A stretch of 64,000 nt of DNA from Carallia brachiata. Taxonomy: Eukaryota; Streptophyta; Magnoliopsida; Malpighiales; Rhizophoraceae. Position numbers and translations under genes: made by a program. This document shows, piece by piece, positions 24,165 through 37,226 of this stretch. Below the pieces are notes generated by a model. That model was not told where the DNA came from. It saw only the letters and a program-made list of their open reading frames with translations, and made no database searches. The stretch spans positions 1,590,213 to 1,654,212 of the forward strand of contig JADCRB010000018.1 of the NCBI GenBank assembly GCA_021464245.1. Reading direction: 5' to 3'. Numbering within the stretch: position 1 is the stretch's first letter; every line of letters starts with the position of its first letter.

Positions 24165-27100
24165 ATGGAAAATAATAGCAGCTTGGAGCAGACACTGCAA
24201 GACGGGAAGCTCCACAGGGAGCTGAACACTCTCATCGTTGCTCATCTCCGCGACAATAATCTCACCCAGGTATTAACTAACATCCCCCAATTTTCTTACA
24301 CAACTAAACCCCCACGTGTGTAGCTGTAAACCTTTGTTCTTGTTGTTGGGTTAGATTTTAAAGTTGTCTTTTTTATGGTTTTCATATTCAGTTTTCCTCA
24401 AAATTTTATGCATATTTTTGTTAGTGTAGGCTGCAAGTGCAGTTGCATCAGCCACGATGACCCCTTTGAATGTGGAGGCCCCTCCTAATAAGCTTCTTGA
24501 GCTGGTTGCTAAGGTTATTTTAATGAATTTTCTTGGAATTTTAGGATAGGATTTTCTTCTTTTTTTTTGTTTTTTTTTTGTTTTTTGGATGGGTGGGAAC
24601 TGAGTTGACAACAGGGTATGGCAGTGGAGAAAGATGAGATGGTAAGAGGGGTTACTTCCACTGCATTTTATGATGGATCATTGATACCTACAGCTGCCTA
24701 CGGCTCAATCCCTGCTTCGCGTGCTGCTTCCATCGATTTCAGGTTCATTTGCCATCCTTTTTTAATTGGCCTTTTGATTTGGTTGAGTTTTTATTGTTAT
24801 AATAAGGCAGAGTGATGATTTTGTGAGATGGGATTCTAAAGAGGAATGTGAATAAAAGAAAAGCTTTCCTCCTGGCTCATTAGTTAATCCTTTTTGTTGT
24901 GAACTCAGTGCTGTGCAGGATACAAAAGGCTCGTCGAAAAGTTTTCCAAAACATGAGACGAGGCATCTTTCTGAGCACAAGGTATCTTTTTAATCTTCAA
25001 TTCAGTAGTCCATTTGTGGCCATGTGACTATTATCGGTCACATCATCTATGGACTGATGGATTGGATTTCTAGAACATTGCCAGATGTGCAAGGTTTAGT
25101 CCTGATGGGAGGTTTGTTGCAACTGGAAGCGCTGACACATCAATTAAGCTTTTTGAGGTATTTTTCTTTCCTGGGCAGGAAGTAATAGAATCAGCTATGA
25201 ATTAGAAGTTTGTTGTATTTCCCTCTTATGTTCTAATTTTTTTTTTTTTCATGCAGGTTTCAAAAATAAAGCAGATGATGCTACCAGATTCAAGGGATGG
25301 TCCTGTTAGAGCTGTGATACGAACCTTTTACGATCATATTCAAGTATCTCTACCTTTTTTGAGTTACCATTCTGTTGCATGACCAAAATGCTGTATATAG
25401 TCACATCATAGTGGGTATAGCTTAGTGTTAATCGTTCTATTAATGCTAATAGTTAAGGGATCCCTCAGTGCCTATTCTGATCAAAAGCTTTATTTCTTAA
25501 AGGATTAAATCCATAAGCTTTCAATGGAAAATTTGAGGGCGAATATATATTCATGCAATTAGTATCCAAGAGTTAATTAAAAATTGAAGGATTATGCAAT
25601 TATGAAATCTTCAATCAGGTCTTAGCCACTATATATTATTTGCTTTTCTTTATTTGTTATGTTGATTAGAAGCTTAACAAGAAGTTCTTATTACATAATT
25701 TAAGGTTCATGGACTTAACTGCAGGCAATAAATGACTTGGATTTTCATCCTCAAAATCCTGTTCTCATTTCTGGCTCCAAGGATCATACAATAAAGTATC
25801 TTTTCCTGCTTTGTCCCCTTAAGCATGAATCGAAATTTTGATCAAAATTTGCATTTTTATGTGATGGCCATTAATTCTTCAGGTTTTTTGATTTTTCGAA
25901 GGCTACTGCAAAGAGAGCATTCCGAGTTATCCAGGTCTTCCTGTTACTTTATACAGCATTTGAGCATTGTTCTTGAAAATAGACATTTAAATAATATTCA
26001 GAACATATGTCTATAAGCTTGTATGTATCACGTGACACAGGATACTCATAATGTGCGTACTGTGTCTTTTCATCCTTCGGGGGATTTTCTTCTTGCAGGT
26101 GATAACTGTTTCTGTCATTCACTTTCAGTGTTTGTCGGCCAAGCTGATACATGGAATGATGCTGCGTTTTATGTTTATAAGAATATAAATCAAAATTCTG
26201 TAAATTTTTCTGCTATTAAGTTAAATTCAGCTCTGTTAAAAGGTTAACTATGCTGCTGTAGAATTACACATTTTGTTATATCCGTATTATTCGCCACACA
26301 TTGTGGTTCAACTTTCATCGAAGATTTTTTTCAGTGAAGTTTAGTGCAATTTCTGGTTTCCTTCTGGAATGTCTACTGTTTGCCATCCTCTTAGGGATTG
26401 GGTTCTGAAATGGATGAAATAAAAACTGACAGGAACTGATCATCCAATTGCACACCTGTATGATGTCAACACATTTCAATGTTATTTGTCTTCTAAAGTC
26501 CCGGATATCAGTTCTAATGGAGCCATTAATCAGGTAAAGGGTTAATTCTATAGAGAATCTATTAGCCACATACAACAGATGGACTTTGGGATATGAACAT
26601 ATTCAATTACTTCAACTTGCTACTCCATTTTGCAGGTGAGGTATTCCAGTACAGGTGGCATGTATGTGACAGCATCTAAGGATGGTGCTGTCCGGCTGTG
26701 GGATGGAGTAAGTGCCAATTGCGTTCGGGCCATAGTTGCACACGGTACTGCAGAGGCAACCAGTGCAACGTTCACAAGGGATCAAAGGTAAGGCTGACAT
26801 TTTCATGTATAAACATGTGTACATATGAAGGTATCATGTATTTATAACTGGAAGGCAGGGCTTCTTTTGAGCATCTATTTAAATTAGGAAAGTCACTAAA
26901 ATGTGGGAAAAAAGGGTGGATCGTAAGACATGGATGATGTTGAATCTGTGACTTTCAGGGTTACAAAGTGCTTGTAAGTTTGTAGGAGGCTTATTATTTT
27001 TGTAGTATTTTGAAATTAATGTAACTTATCAAATAGGGAAATTAGGAAATCGATGCAATGGTGAGATAGGATTGTCTGTCACACTGTTGCATTGAAGACA

Positions 27101-28507
27101 AATGCAGTTCTTCAATGCAGTGTGATTTACAATTGACCACAACATAAGCAAATACAGAAACAATTAAGGTAGTCCTCACTTTTCTATCTCTGCAAACAAA
27201 GATTTTTTTTTTCCTATGCCTGGCATTATTGCTAAGGGTGAAATATGAATATTGAACATTAAAGTAATGTACTTTGTTGGAGTATCAGGATGACTCATAT
27301 TTTGGCTTTCTAGGTTTGTTCTCTCCTGTGGGAAGGACTCTTCAATTAAGCTCTGGGAGGTTGGCAGCGGAAGATTAGTCAAACAGTATCTTGGAACTAC
27401 ACATGTACAATTGCGGTGCCAGGTCTGCTAAGAAACTACCTTCCAGAATCATTTTCCATGCTTTGTGCTTGGCACAAAAAATTTTTTTGCTTATGTTCTG
27501 GATGCATGTCTTAGGCTATGCACATCAGATTATGGCTATTATCTGTTTTCAGTTGGGATGATACGCGGATGGCTGAGGGCCAAATGCTAATGTCATTTTG
27601 TGCATGTGTAGCTGTAAAATTGGTCTTTTCGGAGAAATAATGTATGGTAAACTTTTACTTGCCATCAATTGATAGTTCCATGTTGCCAACAATGTACACG
27701 GTGGTTGCTGCTTCAACTAAATGAGATTTAAATGTGTTTTTGAATGAGGGTGGGGAAGAAAGTATTAAAATATAAGCCTGAAAGTGCCCTGATGACTTCT
27801 CTGGTTTTCATTCTGTTAGAGACGAAAGCAAGGACATACCTGGTCTATCTTAGGGATTGCTTAGTTGCACTGGCAATTTCTGTTGGAATAACATTGTTGC
27901 CCCGTTGCTGCTTGTTGGTCGGAAAGGACCCTATTGTCATATGACTACAAATTTAGCTAAAGAGAATTTAATTTACAAGAAATATTGTTCCTTGAACCTC
28001 TGACTTTCGGACGATGGAATGAGGTTTTCTCTAATACTATTGGGGAAGGAACAACCTAATATTAGTTTTTTTATTTGTATAATCATTTCTGCACAAAATC
28101 TCAGGAATGTCATTCAGGAACTAATGTTCCCTAAAGTGTTCCACTTTTGATACTTGAGATTTCAATGGGTCTTCGTGCTAAGTCGACAAATGCCTCAATC
28201 TGTTCTGTGCAGGCTGTTTTCAACGATACAGAAGAGTTTGTATTGTCCATAGACGAATTAAGCAACGAGGTTTGTGTTCGTACTGATTTGCTTGCTTGGA
28301 ATGTCGCATCATTCGGTCACTTAAATTTTCATCCATGGCTGGTGAATGCAGATTGTTATCTGGGATGCTCTAACAGCAGAAAAAGTAGCAAGATGGCCAT
28401 CTAACCATATCGGTGCACCGCGTTGGATTGAGCACTCACCCATCGAGGCAGCATTCGTTTCTTGCGGGACTGACAGGTCAGTCCGGTTTTGGAAGGAAAC
28501 TCTTTAG
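24165..28507 (+). CDS. CSTF50: Cleavage stimulation factor 50 kDa subunit (CstF50), WD40 protein
   Basis: Subunit of the cleavage stimulation factor that helps define the cleavage site at mRNA 3' ends in the nucleus. Fourteen exons: 24165-24269, 24430-24513, 24615-24742, 24909-24981, 25074-25157, 25257-25343, 25725-25795, 25883-25934, 26041-26098, 26433-26533, 26636-26787, 27314-27422, 28213-28269, 28352-28507. All phases agree, giving 438 residues (Arabidopsis about 429). The N-terminal helical dimerisation region (LNTLIVAHLRDNNL ... LLELVAKG) is followed by a linker and then WD40 repeats, seen as FSPDGRFVATGSADTSIKLF, NDLDFHPQNPVLISGSKDHT, VSFHPSGDFLLAGTDHPIAH, VTASKDGAVRLWDG, FVLSCGKDSSIKLWE and FVSCGTDRSVRFWK. 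The donor after exon 2 (GTTATT) is weak but needed for frame. The order COB-CstF50-PNM1 supports orthology to At5g60940. Confidence 0.95.
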
Positions 28508-29536
28508 GAGAAAGGGAAGGGATGTTAAACCACAATGGGAAGAGACAATGTCAAAATTATAGAAACGCTATATTCAGAAATTCGTTTCCCTTGCCGTATG
28601 CATGCGGATTTTTCAGTCAACTTTATGTAACGTGCAAGGGATTCTAGCAACAAGCGATGATGACCGCCTCCTTTTGTACCAAACAAAAAGCTATGGTTTT
28701 CCTTTACAATCATTTTGCATCACAAATTAAAAGACTAAAAGATTTGAGAGCGCCACCTGTGTGGAATGTAGAAGGAAGTTTGCCCGTATGCCAATTCCAT
28801 TTTTCCCCTTTCGAGCTAAGGTGTTTTTTTTCTTCGATTTTTGGGTTGGGGGGACGTGAAATTAAGTACACTCTCCCGATCTGCCCCCAGGAAACAGGGA
28901 CAGAGGGGTTGGGGTGCTATAGATCATTGAACAGAATATCTAGCAAGCCATTCACACTAGTTAAAACAAGGAAAAATGCTAAACCAAAAAAGTTCACGAA
29001 AACAGTCAACGCAGGAAACAAAATGAATCCTCTCTTGGCCTAGGCCGAATCATTTAACGCGTGAGGAAGGAAATAGCCGAATGCTTCGAAGTAGCTATGT
29101 CCCTGAGGCAGCGATTCTTTGGTTATACTGCTCCGTAAATCCTCTGTTTTATATTTAGCAAACTTATATTGCAAAAAGAGGAACATGGCTGCTGAAATTG
29201 AAACCAACTGACACTATCAGAATCTATCCAGAGAGCCTCAGAAGTCCAATCCCACGCACTCAAATGTACGACGGGATAACAAGGGAGGACATTGAAACAT
29301 TGTAACGGTCATGTTGTTTGAACAAATGCGAACCTGAAGCAAAATCTTAAAAAATGTTTTCTCAACAACTTGTTAAACAAGATAGTACAAAAATGGCATC
29401 GAACAATTACAAAAAAATATAACTGAAGTTTAACAAAGTAAACTCAAATCAACCTTATTATTACTTCCCAGTGAACTTCACTTGACGCAGAAACAATTCA
29501 AATGTTGTCAAGAAAAGACATGTCAAGTGGTGATCA
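28508..29536. other. Convergent spacer between CstF50 and PNM1
   Basis: Two stop codons face each other across about 1 kb. The region should hold both 3' UTRs. The open frame at 28657-29043 has no recognisable domain and I do not call it a gene. Confidence 0.5.
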
Positions 29537-31088
29537 TTAGGCTCGACGCATCATTCTCTTTGGTTTCTTCACAAAACTTAGTCTAATCTGCTTGAGACGT
29601 CTCCTCTTCCTCGCCATTTTCTCGGGCAATGTCTCCCTCTTCTTTTCTTTCTTCACTGCCTTTGGCTTCTTCAAAAACTTTGGATCCACCTTATACTCCT
29701 TGGGGCTGACCGGCACGCCATTACCCAATGCTTCATTATACAATGCATTGGCTTTATCAAGACGATTATGAGTACACCACTTCCCTATCAACAAATCATA
29801 AGTCTTCAATCCCGGCTTGCACCCATCCGCCTTCATCTTCTCAAACACAGTCATCGCATGCTCAAGCCTCTCAATCCCACACAAAATTTTCAAGAATCCA
29901 TAATATGCATTCTTATCAAGTTTATCCCCATACCCAGAACTCTTCATTCTATCAATCATATCGTCCCCTTCTCCCACTCTAGCCGCTTGATACAAACTCC
30001 TAATCAAAACAAGAAACGTAGTCTCATCAGGATAACACCCCCATTCTCCCATTCTAGAAAACAAGTCCACAGCATCCTGAGTTCTTCGTATCTTGCACAG
30101 ATTACCAATCAACACATTAAAAGTCTCCACATTTCGTGGAACCCCACGAACGTCCATTTCAATCAACACCTTCTCCACCTCGGAATTAAGCCTAAACAGA
30201 TCTTTTTCCCTACAGAGCTTACAAACACAATCGAGAATGGCATTATATGCCATTACACCAACCTCAAAACCACCCCTGTACATCTCACCAGCCAATCTTT
30301 TGGCCTCTTCAAGTTTCCCATCAACACACCAACCTTTAATCAGCAAATCACCAATACCCTCATCAGGGAAAATCTCACTGGCCAAGTTTTTCACCATTTT
30401 CTCCGCATAACTCGCAAACCCTTTATCACACAACTTTTGAACTACCAATCTAAGAGACTCTCTATCTCGTTTAAACCCATAATCCTTCTCCATTCTCTCA
30501 AAAAACCCAACAACCTGCGTGGGCCTCCCAGCCCTCACAAGTCTATCAATCATCGACTCCAAACTTTTCCCCCCAACAACGCCCTTATGCTCAACAAGCA
30601 AATCATGGGTCGCCTTGAAATCCTTTCTCCGACCAAAGAAATCAATAAAAAACGATATGGTCTCATCGGTGTGCTTAAAATCAGCGGCGGAGACCAGCCA
30701 CTGGTTCAACCCCAGAACCGTACGGCCGGCATCCTGGGAGAGATTAAGAGTTTGCAAGACGAGCGAAGGGGTTATCGTATTGGCGATGTGGGAGAAGTTG
30801 AGGTTTAGCCTCTGGGAGATGGAGAGAGAGTCTGCGTCAGGGCTTTTGAGCAGCTCTGTGGAGATGGACTTGGCTATGGGATCTGCGTCACCACCATTGC
30901 TAGGGTTTAGGGTCTCTGAGGAGGAGGAGGAGGAGAAGGATTGAGAGAGAGAGAAGGGTAGAAATGGGGAATTTGAGGAGATGGGTAGGGGCAAAATGGG
31001 AAGAGAAGGTGGGGTGGGTTGACGTTGAAGAAGATGAGAAGTAATGGGGGAGAAGCCTACGCAGTTGCAGAGATGTTAAAGGAGGCAT
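29537..31088 (-). CDS. PNM1: Pentatricopeptide repeat protein PNM1, frameshifted near its start
   Basis: Arabidopsis PNM1 (At5g60960) is a P-class PPR protein found in mitochondria and nucleus. This intronless gene has a run of PPR units, for example ETFNVLIGNLCKIRRTQDAV and KTYDLLIGKWCTHNRLDKAN, and ends in a strongly basic tail (KKPKAVKKEKKRE, ARKRRRLKQIR, KKPKRMMRR) that fits a nuclear localisation signal. The long frame runs from 29537 to about 30994 but has no ATG before its PPR part; its first methionine is about 148 codons in. An ATG at 31088 opens another frame with a typical mitochondrial presequence (MPPLTSLQLRRLLPHYFSSS). The two join if one base is removed near 30985-31000, at a C-run (GCCCCTACCC on the coding strand), giving about 516 residues, close to the family length. 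So there is a one-base insertion in the sequence, or the allele is null. Confidence 0.85.
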
Positions 31089-33205
31089 TTTTTTTTTGTT
31101 TTTGGGGTTAAGAGAGAGAAGGTTGCTCTCTCAGTAGATAAAGAAAGAAAAAAACTCTAAAACCCTGAAAATGGAGGAACTGGAAACCTAGCCATCCTCA
31201 CTGTGGAGTGGAGGAGGTAATGTGCGGGAGAGAACATGACAACGGCTATGGACCCCCCGAGCCTAAGGCCTGCAAGAGGGCTGATTAGTTGTCGTCAACC
31301 TATGGGGCATGGTATGGCTTCCGGGCTTGTTTGGGCCGAAGCAAAATGTTCTTGCTATTATACATAACAAGTATGATAACCAGCTGGACCCAGCTGGTCA
31401 CGAGGCTCAAGTAAGAAGCAAGAGAGCATATGTATAACCTCAAGTGATTTACTGTGCATAAAGTTGAGATGAGAGATTTAAATTTTATTTTTTTTTATTT
31501 TTTTTATTTTTAAATGTCTAATAAGACTCTTCGTAAATAAAAAAAAAATTGATTCATTCCGTATATATAGAGGTTCGTTACGCAAGTTAAATCTAAGTGG
31601 ATGCGAGAAGTTTTTTAAATGGACTTATCGAAGTGATTAAAGCCGAAAGTAAAGCTCAAAAAGGGCGTCAAAGTTCGGAGGCACATCAAGGATTCAACCA
31701 AGTTTAAGATCAAGCTCATTTGAGGATGTAAATTGTGTACACTAGCCTAAAAATGGACCGACAATCCCGTCTATTATGAGTGCTCCTCTCTTTATAATAC
31801 TATAATTCTCTCTTAAGATCGAATAATAATAATAATAATAATGGTTTGTTGGCTTTTGGAATTGTTCCTCTCTGTCACTTCTTCCTTTTGAAATGGTCGT
31901 GCCTTTTATATTGTTAATTCGTTGACAACACTCCATGCACACACTTAATACATTTCCTCAACGGCCAAACTGTTGCTTGACTGCTTATTTGAAAGGGCGA
32001 GCATGCCTCACAATCCCATCATAACTCATCGGTGTTGAAATTGTATTCGTAGACAAAACTTAGAACTAAGCAACATTCTTGGATCTCCAGTTGATTTATC
32101 AACAACGGAAGAAAGACTGACCATTGGTCACAATTTAATGACAGAAACCGAAATCATCCTCTACATCATAGCTTGTTGAAGTTAATCCACATTTCAGTTA
32201 TGCAAGTAGAATTTAGATTAGTTAAAACTAAGCAGTAATACCTAGGGAACAATATAAGAATAATAAAAATATAGATCAACGACATTTCACTTAATATCAT
32301 AAATAAATAAAATTGAATATAAAAAAATCATTGTACTATCTTCTTGTACTTACCATATTATTTAGTAAGCATTATTACGTAATGGTGCTCATAATTTTAA
32401 TAATTGAGTTGAACTATATATGAGTTTTTATACAAAGACATGATAGTTTAATTAATTGTACGTGACATTTTGAAACTAATAAAATTAAGTATTACTATTT
32501 TTACAAAAAATAAAAAAATAAAATTAAGTATTACTATAATATGATGTGATGTGATTCGTTAACAGTGGTAGAAGAACTATTGAACTCTAACATAACCTAG
32601 TTCATATCAAAATGTGAATTTAAAACCATACACATAACTTGATCCGTAATATTATCTGTATATTTAATTTTCGATGTTCCTCTCCACATTGTTGATAAGT
32701 TCAACGCAATTAAGAAAAGGCTAAATAACGACAAGGGTGGTTCTCCCATTTACTCGTAAGAAAAAAGTTTGGTATCTTTACGTTGGTATACATACTTGGT
32801 ATATTATTGTGACAAGCTTATTTATTTTTACGATAACATTGACAAAATATAATATAAAAAATTAACACATTATTTTTTGTTATAAAAATAATAAGTACAG
32901 TTACAAAAATAATTAAATTTATTATAAAAAATATACTTTATATATATACCATCTAACTATATGTATGACAAATCAAACTCTTACCGTTAATCTCACCCCT
33001 TTTCTTAGAGACTCAGTCGACCCTGACACCCCCAAGATCGACATCTTGCTCTCCGGGAAACAACAAACGAGAAACAAAGACAGGAATCTCAAGTACAATG
33101 AGAGTGAAGAACTCAAAAAACCAATGCCTTTTAAAGTGAAAAAGGCATGCTGTTCTGTCTGTACTATCTATTTGCTTGACCAACAGAAAAAATTTTTGAA
33201 GTCCA
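31089..33205. other. Upstream region of PNM1 and AT-rich spacer
   Basis: The first few hundred bases should hold the PNM1 promoter. An old SINE-like tail (TCTAATAAGACTCTTCGTAA plus A-run, about 31490-31545) and an AAT microsatellite (31822-31842) are present. Otherwise AT-rich and without recognisable coding sequence. Confidence 0.45.
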
Positions 33206-35230
33206 TTAATTGGCCAACGTAGTTGGCTCACAGCCATCATGAACGCAGGCCAAAACATCCCTGTAGTCCCTTGAGATAGTGAAGGAGTCATAAACTTTCC
33301 CATCTCTGCTCTTCTTGTATTCAAAGAGAAGTGAAGAGTGGTTAAATGCTGTTAGTTTAACAAATCCATAGTCTAAATCTCTGTAGAGAGTCCAATACGT
33401 CTGCAATGAACTGAAATTTGATAAGTGGCTTCCTCCACCACCGGCCACGACGTGGATTGTCCCGTTCACCGTCCCGGAGTAATGGGACTTTTGGTCATTC
33501 ACACATTGGTTCTGCATCATTGTCAAAGAAAGTTAGAAGGAAAATTGAAGTTGATGGTATTGTATGTACTATGCAAATGAAAGTCTGCTCAATTTTTTAG
33601 TCAGTACCTGGTAAATGGGGCACGTTCTTTCGTAGTTATGGACATGGCCGAAGAATGCAATATCAACCTTGTACTTTTGCCACAGCTTCTGCAAGCTATC
33701 CCTTCCCATCGGCTCCTCAAATGAGCCTTGTTCAGCATAAAAGGCCGATGAAGAGTACCCGAGGACCCGATGAGCTGCAAATATCAACCAAGGCTGCTTT
33801 TGCCTATCTGCCGATGCAAGGCACTTCTCAATGAATTTATATTGTTCGGTGCCCTCCCTCCAGTCATGCTCAGTGTCAGCTATACAGAAGTGGAACATTC
33901 CATAATCTGTTGAGTACCTATTGCAGACAACAAGAAAAATTTCGGATATGCCAGCATTGGCATCAACTTACTGAAATGCTCTTGAAAATTTTCACAAACT
34001 AGCATGATCAATAAGCTGAAGGAAAACTGTTCATCCACATTTGGTCAGAAAAGAAGTCACAAATATGGAGTCGAGCAGGCCATATTTTTTTTTTTTTTTT
34101 TTGAGAAAGGACCAGAATTGAAGGAATTTTGTAACTAACCAAAATTTAGCTCTGTTTTCAGCTGGCACATAGAACATTGTCTCTGCTACCACACCACATT
34201 CACCGCCTGAATCATCAGTATCATAGAAGGAACCCGAATTAGGCGAATCACGCTCATGGTTTCCACTGTAAAGGAAATTCCTCAAAAGTTTCAGAGGAAA
34301 ATAAAACAACACCAAACATCACCGCATAATTATAAAGGAAAAGGCAAAAAAAAAACATGTAAACCTTGCGATCATATACGGTACAGCTGATGCTATAGGC
34401 TCCACCATTGATGTAAATTGGTCCCACTGTGAAATATATCCATTTGCATATGGTAAATCCCCAATATGGAAAACGATGTCAATGTTATCCAAGTCCTTGA
34501 TGAGCTGATCGGTGGTATTTAGTGATCCAGGCTGGTAGTTGCTGTATTCATTGGAACCATCCCTCTCTGCCTGAACCAAGCAGCAAACATTTTAATTTCT
34601 TGCTACACAGACATGCAAACAATGAAATTAGTTGTTTGGTATAATCACCTTTCCCATGTCACCAAAAATCACAACACGCTGTAACGAGTTTTGCCCGGGA
34701 AATGGAGATGCTCTAAAAGAGTAATTCCTGCTCCAGACATAAGAAGACCCATTAAACAGCCTATGACCAAGTCTGTACGTGTACCTGAAAAGATTTCCAT
34801 TACAACATTCTTGAGAACGAATTCACTTTCATGTTACAGCAAGAGAGTTGATCTTATTTAGAATCATACACTAAATTAGGCCACAAATCTTTCAAGAAAC
34901 TTGTATGTATGAATCCAGGATCACGCCAACCAACTGTTCTTGCCGGTGGACCTGTAATATAGAAAAACAGCTTAACTATTCTGAGCATCAAATATACAAT
35001 TTTTTATTTTTTGGGTACATTTGGACATCGAGCATCAAATAATTAGGGAAGATACATTTAGGCTGAAATATGGTAGACTTCATTATATAGCACATACCGC
35101 ACATGCTGTTTCTGGTAAATGTCAATGTTCCTGCTGGGGATTGGTAAGTCTGGAGTTCTCCTTTCAGGCCCCATTCGACGAAAGGAACTGCTTCATTGAT
35201 GTTGTAGCCACTAGTCCATGTGACTGCCAT
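33206..35230 (-). CDS. Purple acid phosphatase (PAP1/24/27-type), N-terminal exon missing
   Basis: Metallophosphatase with a two-metal centre; family members are usually secreted. Exons on the minus strand: 35230-35098, 34951-34870, 34784-34649, 34570-34365, 34265-34140, 33917-33608, 33511-33206, all in phase, encoding 432 residues up to the stop. All five metal-binding blocks are present: GDMG, GDLPY, GNHE, the AAH of LIFAAHRVLG, and GHVH (FGHVHNYERTCP). The part shown begins at MAVTWTSGYN, which in this family is about residue 190 of a roughly 610-residue protein. The upstream exon with signal peptide and N-terminal domain is not recognisable between 35231 and 42038. The acceptor before MAVTW (GACGCAG) is intact, so the lost exon was once spliced to it. 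Reading through the acceptor gives an ATG at 35269 and an 18-residue unrelated extension. Either a truncated gene or one whose first exon has been displaced. Confidence 0.85.
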
Positions 35231-37085
35231 CTGCGTCAGCATAAAAGTCTTCAGTAAGCAGTCGAGCATGTCTTACTCGGTTTCAAGGATTGATTGATCT
35301 TTTCAATTTGAAGCCATCATGTTCTATCCCCCAAAGCAACCGTGTTTTATGCTTTGGGATGTCCGTCCGTATGACATTTTGAGAGCCAAAAGGAGGTGAT
35401 AGTCAAAGTGAAAAAGAAAAATCATAAAAAGCCATCCCTGAGACTACTGTGTGACTTAGTGAAATAGACTACTGTGTGACTTTTGTCATCTCTCTCTCTC
35501 TTATGCTCGCGCTTCCCTTTTTTTTTTTTTTTTTCTAGCTAATAAGTACAGGGCTGAGAATCTGAGGAGAGCAAATTCTCTGTTCGGAAGTTGACCATCG
35601 TCCCTCATGCCAATCTCTTACAATGCAGAAATTCCAGTTACCTTCACGACATTCCTATTCTTGTCTCAATCGTTGTTGACATATTGCTCTCACTGTTTCT
35701 TTTCGTAAGGTGGTTTTCAAAAACCGCCGGTAAAGCCGAAAAAGAGGGGACGGCGAGTTCAAGAAAGAAAGAGCAAAGGAGATGGACTTGGAGTGACTAA
35801 CCAGAGGGATCAAGTGAAAGGGGGAGAGATAGAGTTCGAGAGTCGTCCAATGCATGCATCTGGGCAAACCGTATAGTCAAAAATCTGGTTTCCCTTCCTC
35901 TTTTTTTTTTTTTTTTTTTTATAAAAAAAAAAATTTATAACGTGGTTGCAGTAGCAATTTCTTTTTTTTTTTTTTTTATTGATGAAAATCTCTATTTCAG
36001 ACCAATTAAGGGTAGATAGAACGAAAATACAATAACCCAATGAATTGGTTTAAGCGATGAAGTGCATCCAGTTTCGTAAGAATACGATCTATAACAAGGT
36101 AAGTTTTTATATTTGAATTTTTGAACAGTTAAATTTTCTTAAATAAGTAGCAATCTCAGTACTGTGAACAGAAATTAATCTCATACGCTGGAGACATCTC
36201 GTGTTAGGACTAGAAAAAAAAAAAAGGAACAAAAATACAATTGAATTGTGAATGTACTTAAAAGGATCAAAACACTATATCTTATATCTAATGCACGTAA
36301 ATCGTTTATATCACTACATTAAATCATAAGTGATTACTTTTTTTTTTGGGAGCGAAAAAAAAAATCTATCATAAGTGGTTACTTGTTTTGAGAATTTGAA
36401 AAGAAGAAATATGGAGTTACCTTACTACTAAATCAAATGAGAATCTTTAATAATAAGGAGAACATAAGAGTAAGAGACTAGTGGGTAGCATTTAGTTAAA
36501 ACTTAAAAAAGTACAGTGAGGAGCACTTATAGATAAAAAAAAGTATTATTTCTCAAAAATAAGTGCATTTTTTTGTTAAGAAGTTTAAAATATTTTAAAA
36601 ATTATGTTTTAATATGTATAATTTACATACGAACTCATCTCTAACTTTACTCCAGTTGATTTTATCCATTTTCTAATTTGTACTTGAAAACATAAAAATT
36701 ATGCTTATAATTTTTAGTCAATTTCTCTTATAAAATCGAACGTCTTGTTGGAATGTCTGTTTGGAGTAACGGGACAAGGGCCGCAAAACAAGAGCCGAAC
36801 AAGGTTCTTTACCCCTCGTTCATTGGCTCTCTTCTAGGTTCTTTTATTAACCAGTTTTTGATTGACTTCATATGCTCCTTTGGAGCCCAGTTTGGTTGGC
36901 AGTGAAAAGTAATTAGAGTAGAATTACAGTACAAAAACCCAACTCCGCGTAGGTGAACCAGTCAAGTAAATAATTGAAATCAAGAAACCAATAGTGATTA
37001 TACAGTAAAATAAATTGAATAGCATTTCAGAAACAATAAATCCCAATTCACCAAAGCAAACACCTAAAAATAAAATTGGACAAAC
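35231..37085. other. Region upstream of the phosphatase exons, no first exon found
   Basis: This is where the missing N-terminal phosphatase exon would be expected. Only T-runs, AT-rich DNA and short frames without domain similarity are seen. 35471-35800 is less AT-rich and may have been promoter or leader. Confidence 0.45.
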
Positions 37086-37226
37086 CTGAATCCGTGTGGT
37101 TGAACCAGTCAGTCCTTCTAGATCTTCTGGTTCTCTTTCAAGCATGAGCTGAATGCGCTCGAAGATACTTCCATAACCGCCGCGCATAGTACAGAAAAAT
37201 GTCACAATTGTGGTGATATGTGCCAA
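37086..37226 (-). other. Exon-like fragment of unknown origin
   Basis: On the minus strand a frame reads RGGYGSIFERIQLMLEREPE and continues DLEGLTGSTTRIQ, then meets a good splice donor (CAG|GTTTGT at 37086/37085). Composition is unlike the AT-rich surroundings and codon use looks genuine. No acceptor is evident upstream; an ATG lies at 37226. I do not recognise the family. It may be an orphan exon of a lost gene or one captured by a transposon. Confidence 0.35.

Noticed and set aside
29768..30808. Long open frame (346 codons) on the plus strand
   Set aside because: It lies exactly antisense to the PNM1 coding frame and its translation has no recognisable domain; the PPR repeats on the other strand explain the lack of stops.
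30900..31088. 62-codon frame MPPLTSLQLRR... as a separate small gene
   Set aside because: It reads like the presequence of PNM1 and abuts the PPR body in another frame; one gene with an indel is the simpler view.
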